A stretch of 33,013 bases of DNA from Muribaculaceae bacterium (GTDB taxonomy: Bacteria; Bacillota; Clostridia; Lachnospirales; Lachnospiraceae). The stretch spans positions 103,469-136,481 of the forward strand of contig JAMPHJ010000001.1 of the NCBI GenBank assembly GCA_023663465.1. The letters run 5' to 3'. Below, in pieces: positions 8,177 through 15,331 of the stretch. How positions within the stretch are numbered: the first letter of the stretch is position 1; every line of letters starts with the position of its first letter. The notes under the pieces are model-generated. The model saw nothing but the letters and a program-made list of their open reading frames with translations. It did no database searches and was not told where the DNA came from. A program made the translations under genes and the position numbers.

Positions 8177-8205
8177 ATTATATAGAATACATAGAGTTTT
8201 TGCAA
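8177..8205 (-). promoter_or_regulatory. Promoter of the Rpn gene
   Basis: On the minus strand TTGCAA (8200-8205), a 17-bp spacer and TATAAT (8177-8182) form a good sigma-A promoter reading toward the Rpn gene. Confidence 0.7.
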
Positions 8206-8264
8206 GTATATATGTCGAAAAAACACGGAAAGCAATTTTCAGTCAGCATGTAGATATTAGAGGC

Positions 8265-8408
8265 GGCAGGGCAGATAGAAATCCCGTGAAGGCACGCTCT
8301 CGCTCCGTGAAAAACGCAGCGGTACTAAGTTCAAAAGCCGCGTTGCGCCTTTTTCACTAAGTGCCGGCGTTTTTCAAGGACCTTCGCGGGATTTCTATCT
8401 ACTCTGCC
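8265..8408. repeat. 144-bp palindromic interspersed repeat, copy 2
   Basis: This is the same element as at 4926-5069 in reverse orientation and exactly the same length. Its ends, GGCAGGGCAGATAGAAATCC and the matching right arm, form a long inverted repeat with a few mismatches (for example CCCTGCC opposite CTCTGCC). The interior keeps GTGAAAAACGCAGCGGTAC and CCGGCGTTTTTCAAGGACC. Copy 1 has CCAG where this copy has ATAG in the arm, with compensating changes in the opposite arm. Confidence 0.88.
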
Positions 8409-8509
8409 TATTTAACATTAACGAGCTGATTGAAAATTGATTTCCGTGTCGAAAAAAATAGGATAAAATAACAAAACTTTCATGATAAAATTGATATTAT
8501 TTACAAAGC

Positions 8510-8554
8510 GAAAAGAGTCTGCAAATGCGTACACACCGCAAGTTGCAGACTCTT
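8510..8554 (-). terminator. Terminator of the RND-tetR operon
   Basis: A perfect 12-bp stem (8513-8524 with 8543-8554, AAGAGTCTGCAA type) with an 18-nt loop. On the minus strand it is followed by TTTT, 57 bp after the TetR stop codon. The T tract is short, so strength is uncertain. The 8409-8509 stretch is AT-rich and holds nothing else I can identify. Confidence 0.65.
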
Positions 8555-8610
8555 AGATAAGTATAAATTTTAAAACCGAACCTTAAAATACTAACGCTTA
8601 AACACAGATT

Positions 8611-9252
8611 TCAAATATTAGACATAGCAGAATTTTCCTCTATTTCTCGGCAAATCCCCTGGATGACCAGCTTCCGCATGATTTCCCTTTCGCCGTTCTG
8701 ATGGAAAACGCCTTCGTTTAATAACATGCTAAAACAAAATATTTTAGAATATACGCTAATCACAAGATACTTTATTATTTCCTCGGAAGGCGCTTCTTTT
8801 TCCGAAAACTCATCCCGCAGCAGCCGTCCGGCGATATCTATCCCCATGATTTCCCCGGAAGCGGCCTTTTGTTCAAATAATTCCCGCACACGCTTTCCCA
8901 TCGCGGAATTACCGGACAGCAGAATCATCCTAAGGATACAAGTTGTCCTCGCAAGCTGCTCTTCCATTGTTAGGAGCAGATAATTGAATTTATCATATAA
9001 ACTCTTTTCTTTACGGATCCCTTCATACACCTGCTCGCAGAATTTTTCTCCGTTGTAAAAAAGGGCTTTTGCAATCATTTCCTCTTTATCAGAAAAATAC
9101 TCATAAGCCGTACCTTTCCCGATACCCGCTTTCTTCGTAATATCCGCCACGGTAATACTGTTTAAATCGGCTCCTTCTTCATATAATTCGAGCACCGCCC
9201 GATAAATCGCCATTTCTTTTGGTAAATGCCCGCTGTTTCTCATCATCCCCAT
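8611..9252 (-). CDS. TetR/AcrR family regulator of the RND exporter
   Basis: From the ATG at 9252 this is a 213-residue TetR protein with the helix-turn-helix SITVADITKKAGIGKGTAYEYFSDKEEM and a helical ligand domain. The open frame reaches 9270, two bases after the RND stop codon. However, an eight-G tract (9261-9268 on the minus strand) lies 8 nt upstream of 9252 and may serve as the ribosome site. The gene is cotranscribed behind the RND exporter, whose promoter holds a TetR-like palindrome at 13436-13449. It therefore most likely represses the operon until a substrate binds. Confidence 0.9.
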   Translation of the reverse strand: MGMMRNSGHLPKEMAIYRAVLELYEEGADLNSITVADITKKAGIGKGTAYEYFSDKEEMIAKALFYNGEKFCEQVYEGIRKEKSLYDKFNYLLLTMEEQLARTTCILRMILLSGNSAMGKRVRELFEQKAASGEIMGIDIAGRLLRDEFSEKEAPSEEIIKYLVISVYSKIFCFSMLLNEGVFHQNGEREIMRKLVIQGICREIEENSAMSNI

Positions 9253-9272
9253 CGTACTAACCCCCCCCATTC

Positions 9273-12200
9273 TTACTCAGCCGCCTTGTTTTTTTCCCGT
9301 ATAAAAATATCATAAATACAAGGAATCACAATCAACGTCAGCAGGGTGCCGTAAATCAGTCCTCCGATTGTTACGACGGACATAGGCTTCGACATATCCG
9401 CGCCCATATCGTCACTGAACGCCATCGTACTGAGTGCAAGAATTGTGGTTAAAGCCGTCATCATAACCGGACGGATTCGGGTTCTGCCCGCGGTCAGAAT
9501 TGCTTCTTTTTTCTCCATACCGCTTTCCCGTAACTGATTAATGTAATCTACCAATACGATACCGTTATTTACAATAATACCCGAAAGCATGACAAATCCA
9601 ATCAGTGCGATAACGCTCACTTCGCTTCCGCTGATAAAAAGTCCGAGGAAACCGCCTGTAAACGCTAACGGAATCGTAAACATGATGATAAAAGGTGAAA
9701 GCAGTGACTGGAACTGCGCCACCATGATTAAGTACATGAAAATCAACGCCAAAACAAGCATCAGATAAACCTGCTCCATAGCATCTACTATCGTCTCATT
9801 TTCACCGCTCATCGTATAGCTGTAGCCGTTTGGCATCTCATAATCCTGTAATGCCCGCTCCACATCTTCCGAAACAAAACCTACATTATAGCCGTCCGCA
9901 ACTGCCGCCGTAACGCCGATATACCGGGTCTGTTCGATTCTGTTCACGGATTTCGGCGCCTGTGTACTTTCAAAAGAGGCCATTTCGGAAAGCTTAATTT
10001 TTTCCTTGGTGCCGTCCTGGTTCGTTTTCTCAATTTCCAAATCCTTTAAAAGCTCTCTGGTCAGCTCCATATCTTTTGCATGTTTCACATATACGTCGTA
10101 TTCCTGTATCTCTGTCTCTAAGGACGTAGCGCTGGTAGCGTCTGCCAGTTTCGCCTGGATCTGCTGATAAATCTGTGCAACGGTAATCCCATGTTCAATC
10201 GCTTTATCCCTGTCGATTACAATACGCAGCTCCCCGGTGGATTCCTCAAGCCCATCGGATACATCTGCAGTTCCTTCCACGGTTTCTATAATAGCGGCGA
10301 TATCTTTGGCAATGCTTTGCAGCGTATCCAGCTCCCGTCCTTTTACCTGTACGGTAATGCCGCTTCTGCCAAGCGCGCTCATGTCCATCGTTGACGTTTC
10401 AATCGCTGCCTCCGCCTGGTTTTCATCGAGAATATCCGCGATATTTTCCTCGATTTCCAAGGCAATTACCTGATTATCTTTTTTCTTATTCTCATTTAGA
10501 GATACATAGATAGACGTCTCATTGGTAGATGCATTACCGCCACCGGTAAGCATACTCATGGAAGACGAGCTTGCCATAGCGCCCACATCTACGATATCTT
10601 CCATTTCCATCAGCCTTGCCACGACTTCATCCGTTACTTCCGCTGTTTCCGTCAACGGCGTATCCTTCGGAAGACTCAACGTCATAGTAATCTGCGTGCT
10701 ATCCATATCTGGCATAAAGGCAATTCCTTTTGAAAAAGCTGCTGCCGCGCTTATGATAAGCAGCACAAGTACCAGAATCAGAACCACCGGTTTCCACTTC
10801 AACGCTAATGCCAGTGTTTTCTCATAAACCTTCATCAGACCGCCAAAAAATTTCCCTTCTTTCTGCAGTTTTGCCTTCGACATGGTGCCAGACGCCATCG
10901 CCGGTACAACCGTCATTGCCACAAACAGACTGGCAAACAAAGAATAGGCAATGGTAAGTCCCATATCCACAAAAAGCTGCCTCGTAATCCCTTCTGTAAA
11001 GACAATCGGAAGGAACACGCAGACCGTCGTCAACGTAGACGCCATAATCGCGCCCGCTACTTCCCTTGCGCCTTCTATCGCCGCTTCTTTCGCCGAATAA
11101 CCCTCATTCCGCAGCCTGAAAATATTTTCAATGACGACGATGGAGTTATCCACCAGCATACCGACGCCCAGCGCAAGTCCCGACAGTGAAATGACATTCA
11201 ACGTAATACCGCTGAAATACATACAGACAATCGCCGCAATCAGACTAATCGGAATCGAACATGCAACTACCGCCGTCGGGCGCCAGTCTTTCAGGAAAAT
11301 TATTAAAATCAAAATAGCAAGAATTGCGCCGAACAATACGTTATTGATAATGGAATCCATGACAAGGTCGATATAGATTCCCTGGTCCATCAGCGTTATT
11401 AAAATAAGATTTTCATTTTCCGCCTTCAATTCCTCGAACTTCTCAAGAATCCTGTCAGAAACATCGCCCGTCGAATATCCAGTCTGCTTCTGCATGGTAA
11501 TCATAATACCAGGCTCGCCGTTTACATTGGCATAAATATCTGCGGAGTTATCCGTCATGAACACGTCCGCCACATCTTCCAGCGTAATGATGTCCACACC
11601 GTCCATTTCAGGATTTAAGAGCGGCATTTTTTTCAGCTTCTCGATATCCTTGGGTTTATCGCCCACCCTGACCAGATAATCGATGCCCTCTTCTGTCACA
11701 TATCCTGCCGGCATGGAAAAATTTTGCGCCGCCAACAAAGATTTTACGGTATCTACTGTAAGAATCCCATTCATGTCCGCCTGTTCGTAGGCGTTTTCTC
11801 TTGCTTCTTCCAGCTCTTCTTCCCCGTCCAGTATCTGCTGCAAAGCATCTTTTAACTGCTCCGCTGTGTCATTGAGCTGCTCCTCGCCTTCTTTAATCTG
11901 ATCCCAGCCGGACTGAATCTGCTCTAAACCGCTTTCCAACTGCTCTTCACCCGCTTCGAGCTGTTTTTCGCTTGCTTCCAACTGGGTTTCCGCTGTCGTA
12001 AGCTGTAATTCACCAAGACTTATCGCCGTCTGCGCATTGGCAAACTCGATTGCCGCCGTCAGATTCCCTTTGTAAAGCTCTGTCAGCGCGCTATCCAATT
12101 TCGTGATGTTGCCTTCGATTTCTACAAGCTGTTTTTCATATTCTGGAATTGCAAGAAGGCTGGGCGCTAATTGCTCTAGAGATTGCTCTAAGCCCGCTTT

Positions 12201-13376
12201 CGTTTCGATCGCTTTCTGCTTTGCCATCTCCAACAATGCAGTAAGCTCCGCTGGCTGCATAGCCCCGACGATGCTGACGTCCAGATTCAGAATAGACGCA
12301 ATCACGCTGTTTCTCTCACTTTCCGGAATCTGGTCAAGATTGTCAATCGTCGTAATCAGCTCGTCGCATTGTTCTATTCCGCTTTTAAGCCCCTCTTCCT
12401 GCGCTTTCAAAGTCGCTATTTCCGCAGTCAGATGCATTTTCATGGCTTCCAGATCCGCTTTCGCCGTTAAAATCTTCGTCTCGGCTTCTGCAAGCTGCTG
12501 CGCTGTTTCGCTTTTTTTACTGGCAAGCTCATTCTTACCATCCTCTAATTTTGTCTTATTTTCTGCGATTTCCGCCTTTCCATCGGCAAGTTTCTTTTTA
12601 TTATCTTCAAGCTCTGTCCTGCTGTCTTCCAGCTCTTTCTGGCTATCGGTAAGTTCTTGCTTGGTCTCCTCTAACTCTCCTCTGGCGTCGGCAAGCTCCG
12701 CCTGTCCATCGTAAATTTCCTGTTTGCCGTCGGCAAGCTCCTGCTCGGCATCTTTCATTTCCTCATCAATATAACCGAACACTTTTTCATTGATGGCATC
12801 AATTTTTTCCTGCCGGATAATGACCTGGACGCTCTCTTCCAGCAGCCCTGTTGCACTCGCCGATGCAACGCCTTCGATACTTTCCAGCTCTGGAATCACG
12901 ATATTCTGTGTCATCTCCGTTACTTCGGCGTCCGTCATGCCCATACCGCCGACAGCAGCAATCATAATTGGCAGCATATCCGGGTTTAATTTCATGATAA
13001 TAGGGCTTCCTACGGCATCGTCCCAATAACTTTTAATCTGATCCAGATTCTCCCGGATTTCCAAAGAAATTCCGTTCATATCCGCAGACTGTGAAAATTC
13101 CAGAATAACCATAGAGTAATTCTCACTGGAAACGGAACTGATTCCTTCTATATTGCTGACCGTCGCCATCGACGCTTCCACCGGCTTCGTTACGACCATC
13201 TCTACCGTTTCCGGGCTCGCTCCCGGATAAGGCGTCATAACAATTACATAAGGCAGACTGATATTGGGCAGCAAATCAGTAGACATCTTTGTAAAGGAAA
13301 CGACTCCCAAAACGATGACTAAGATAACCGCAACCAATACGGTATACGGCTTTTTTACACTGAATTTCCCTAACAT
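9273..13376 (-). CDS. RND family efflux permease with coiled-coil insertion
   Basis: This 1367-residue AcrB/SwrC-like exporter uses the proton gradient in the cytoplasmic membrane. The N-terminal membrane helix covers about 11-31. The porter region follows, then helices from about 671 on with GVGMLVDNSIVVIEN (737-750), where Asp743 is the expected proton-relay residue. The second half is homologous and ends in GLIYGTLLTLIVIPCIYDIF. The oddity is residues 200-533: a long alpha-helical insertion of repeats such as ELADGKQEI, ELEDNKKKLADG and QLEAGEEQLESG, placed just before the outer docking segment (MNGILTVDTVKSLLAAQ). Ordinary AcrB is about 1050 residues. No adaptor or outer-membrane channel gene is nearby, as expected for a Gram-positive. 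The ATG at 13376 follows AAAGGAAG. Confidence 0.93.
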   Translation of the reverse strand: MLGKFSVKKPYTVLVAVILVIVLGVVSFTKMSTDLLPNISLPYVIVMTPYPGASPETVEMVVTKPVEASMATVSNIEGISSVSSENYSMVILEFSQSADMNGISLEIRENLDQIKSYWDDAVGSPIIMKLNPDMLPIMIAAVGGMGMTDAEVTEMTQNIVIPELESIEGVASASATGLLEESVQVIIRQEKIDAINEKVFGYIDEEMKDAEQELADGKQEIYDGQAELADARGELEETKQELTDSQKELEDSRTELEDNKKKLADGKAEIAENKTKLEDGKNELASKKSETAQQLAEAETKILTAKADLEAMKMHLTAEIATLKAQEEGLKSGIEQCDELITTIDNLDQIPESERNSVIASILNLDVSIVGAMQPAELTALLEMAKQKAIETKAGLEQSLEQLAPSLLAIPEYEKQLVEIEGNITKLDSALTELYKGNLTAAIEFANAQTAISLGELQLTTAETQLEASEKQLEAGEEQLESGLEQIQSGWDQIKEGEEQLNDTAEQLKDALQQILDGEEELEEARENAYEQADMNGILTVDTVKSLLAAQNFSMPAGYVTEEGIDYLVRVGDKPKDIEKLKKMPLLNPEMDGVDIITLEDVADVFMTDNSADIYANVNGEPGIMITMQKQTGYSTGDVSDRILEKFEELKAENENLILITLMDQGIYIDLVMDSIINNVLFGAILAILILIIFLKDWRPTAVVACSIPISLIAAIVCMYFSGITLNVISLSGLALGVGMLVDNSIVVIENIFRLRNEGYSAKEAAIEGAREVAGAIMASTLTTVCVFLPIVFTEGITRQLFVDMGLTIAYSLFASLFVAMTVVPAMASGTMSKAKLQKEGKFFGGLMKVYEKTLALALKWKPVVLILVLVLLIISAAAAFSKGIAFMPDMDSTQITMTLSLPKDTPLTETAEVTDEVVARLMEMEDIVDVGAMASSSSMSMLTGGGNASTNETSIYVSLNENKKKDNQVIALEIEENIADILDENQAEAAIETSTMDMSALGRSGITVQVKGRELDTLQSIAKDIAAIIETVEGTADVSDGLEESTGELRIVIDRDKAIEHGITVAQIYQQIQAKLADATSATSLETEIQEYDVYVKHAKDMELTRELLKDLEIEKTNQDGTKEKIKLSEMASFESTQAPKSVNRIEQTRYIGVTAAVADGYNVGFVSEDVERALQDYEMPNGYSYTMSGENETIVDAMEQVYLMLVLALIFMYLIMVAQFQSLLSPFIIMFTIPLAFTGGFLGLFISGSEVSVIALIGFVMLSGIIVNNGIVLVDYINQLRESGMEKKEAILTAGRTRIRPVMMTALTTILALSTMAFSDDMGADMSKPMSVVTIGGLIYGTLLTLIVIPCIYDIFIREKNKAAE

Positions 13377-13435
13377 ATGTACACTTCCTTTTCTGGGTAT
13401 TTATTTATCTTGCATATATTTACTTTCATTACCGT

Positions 13436-13490
13436 CCGACCAGTCGGTCAGTCGTGTTATCAGTATATTTTTAAAATGGGGATTTGTCAA
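13436..13490 (-). promoter_or_regulatory. Promoter and TetR-type operator of the RND operon
   Basis: On the minus strand TTGACA (13485-13490), a 17-bp spacer and TATACT (13462-13467) form a strong promoter. Twelve bases below the -10 box is CCGACcaGTCGG (13436-13447), overlapping GACC/GGTC arms to 13449. This is the GACCGACYRGTCGG-like pattern seen at many TetR operators. Repression by the operon's own TetR is likely. Confidence 0.8.
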
Positions 13491-13509
13491 TTGGGATTTG
13501 GGATTTTTG

Positions 13510-13544
13510 TGAAAAATTTAGACCAACGGGGGATCCGTTGGTCT
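13510..13544 (-). terminator. Terminator of the WYL-TerB operon
   Basis: A perfect 10-bp stem (AGACCAACGG 13520-13529 with CCGTTGGTCT 13535-13544), followed on the minus strand by AAATTTTT. It lies 27 bp after the stop of the last gene of the operon. Confidence 0.75.
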
Positions 13545-13570
13545 GGGATAATTTACATATTCCGATTCTA

Positions 13571-14584
13571 TTACCTCTTCTTTTCCTCTTTATCCAGCAC
13601 GCCAAGCACATCTTTTGCTACTGCTTCGGATTCGCTTGTCAGATTACCTTCCTCTGTGAGCACAGGTGTATCCAGCACAGCTTTGATAGTTGCTGCAATG
13701 GACGCTGCAGCCGCCACTGTCTGTTTCGCTTCCAGAGTAAAGGCAGAATAGTCTGTCCCTTCCTCCGCAATGACAGTTCTTAACTGATTCAGTAATGGCT
13801 GGAAATAAGCATCCAGTCTTGCCAGAATACTATAAAATAAATAAGTTCTTCTCTTAATTGCTATACATTGTTCTTCCGCTGCTTTTAACTGCTCGCAGAT
13901 TTCTTCTGCCTTTGCTTCATTTGCATAAGCAGTATCCAGGTTCTTACTTGCCTTAGCTCCTGTCACAAGCCCCATAACAAGCAATGCAGGTCCTGCCACC
14001 AGCCCGCCTAAAACAGCCGTTCCTCCTGCTATTCCCCAACCTCCTGCTCCAAGAACACCCCCGCCTAAGAATGCTAATGTAGCATTTTCTGCTGCTATTC
14101 CACTAAGAGCGCTAATGGCTGTTCCTGTAGATGCCGTACCAAAAGTCGTCGCAGCGCTATATGCTCCAAAGGCTGCAAATGCACCGCCTGCAGCGCCCGC
14201 CATTGCGCCCCCTGTCAGTGAAGAGGCAAAGCTTTCCATTTCTTTTAAAGTATTAAACACATCATGGTCTATATGTAGATTATTTAACTCATCCAATCCA
14301 AGTGAATCCACAAATTCTACATTTTTTATCCATTCAAAAGAATCCAGAAATTTCCTCACACTTGAATTTAATACTGTAACTTTTTCCTCTCCTAGATACT
14401 CCAATGCTTCGCCGCACTGTCTCCGCGCTTTATCTAATTGTTTCGCCGCGTCCTCTACTTTTTCATTTGCACGCTCATTAATTCTTTTTGCCTGGGAATT
14501 ATCCTGCGATGCTTTAATGGTTTTTCCCACTCCTGCAGCTGCTGTTACTGCCCCAATTCCCATAAATAAAAACGGTATTGGCAT
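13571..14584 (-). CDS. Glycine-zipper membrane protein of unknown function
   Basis: From the ATG at 14584, preceded by AGGAGGTGG, the protein has 337 residues; the frame extends to 14647 but without a better site. The sequence shows a short hydrophobic N-terminus (1-20) and a charged helical stretch (about 25-65). A long Gly/Ala-rich hydrophobic block follows (124-210, with GGAMAGAAGGAFAAFGAY and LAFLGGGVLGAGGWGIAGG). A second helical stretch (215-275) leads to a soluble tail. A glycine-zipper hairpin between helical arms is an architecture of pore-forming or membrane-remodelling proteins. That function is inference; I do not recognise the family. It is the last gene of the WYL operon. Confidence 0.75.
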   Translation of the reverse strand: MPIPFLFMGIGAVTAAAGVGKTIKASQDNSQAKRINERANEKVEDAAKQLDKARRQCGEALEYLGEEKVTVLNSSVRKFLDSFEWIKNVEFVDSLGLDELNNLHIDHDVFNTLKEMESFASSLTGGAMAGAAGGAFAAFGAYSAATTFGTASTGTAISALSGIAAENATLAFLGGGVLGAGGWGIAGGTAVLGGLVAGPALLVMGLVTGAKASKNLDTAYANEAKAEEICEQLKAAEEQCIAIKRRTYLFYSILARLDAYFQPLLNQLRTVIAEEGTDYSAFTLEAKQTVAAAASIAATIKAVLDTPVLTEEGNLTSESEAVAKDVLGVLDKEEKKR

Positions 14585-14618
14585 ATTTCCACCTCCTAAA
14601 TAAATATCATTTTCATCA

Positions 14619-15320
14619 TCAAAGTTCATCATCATCAAAGAACTCATCTATGTTCCTACTATCTTTTCTACTGACTCCCGGTATGACCTTGCGCATATCT
14701 AATCCATACACGTCCTCTTTTACACTATTTAAAATTATCTCGCGCCTATTGGTATATTCTTCAATAATGCTCACTGTCTCGGATGATTTAATATCGAAAT
14801 ATTCTCTTTTGATTACAAATGGACCTTCTTTATCTAACATCTGTGCTATATTTCTATCAATATCCAATATCGCTTTCATGGCATTTTCCAATTCTAAGAA
14901 AAGCACCGCGTCTAATTCAAACTTTTCAATTACATACTGAATAATTTCACGCTCTTCGTCTGCATATGTTCCATCACTCATAACAATACTTAACATATTC
15001 CATAGAAATATATCGGAATTTATATAATCCATAAATATAAAAAGACTTAGCGTAATAAATCCCTCACTCTTTTCACGTTGAGTCTGATGTACCAAATCAA
15101 TTCCTTCTTTAATAACTGCATAGCAATTTTCTTTACCTGTTATTTTATTTACCTGATTTTGGCATTCCTCAATGAGATCCTCTTTGTACTGGTCGAACAA
15201 TGGGTCTGTTTCTTTGGCAATTTCCAAAAAAGTTTCCATTTCCTAGTCGCTAATTTCTCCGTCGGCGGCTATTAGGTAATAGTAAATCTGAATAGCTGCC
15301 CATTTTAGTAATTTTGTCAT
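14619..15320 (-). pseudogene. TerB-like protein gene interrupted by an in-frame amber codon
   Basis: A strong ribosome site (AAGGAGGA, 15326-15333) and an ATG at 15320 begin MTKLLKWAAIQIYYYLIAA and DGEISD. TAG follows at 15243-15245 (codon 26), and the same frame then continues EMETFLEIAKETDP for about 206 more residues to 14619. AADGEISD(x)EM is the acidic first motif of TerB-type helical domains. A related motif recurs downstream as MSDGTYADEEREIIQ. One base change (GAG to TAG) explains the break. Translation could restart at the ATG at 15239, one codon after the stop, giving a 206-residue protein without the first helix. TerB domains occur in tellurite/stress and some anti-phage loci. Confidence 0.75.
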
Positions 15321-15331
15321 CCTGTTCCTCC

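Noticed and set aside
8409-8509. Search for a small gene or RNA between the palindromic repeat and the RND operon terminator
   Set aside because: Only AT-rich sequence without a start, ribosome site or strong fold.
12103-12714. 203-residue Ser/Phe-rich plus-strand frame
   Set aside because: Antisense of the RND coiled-coil repeats; the Ser/Leu-rich sequence is the complement of Glu/Lys/Leu codons.
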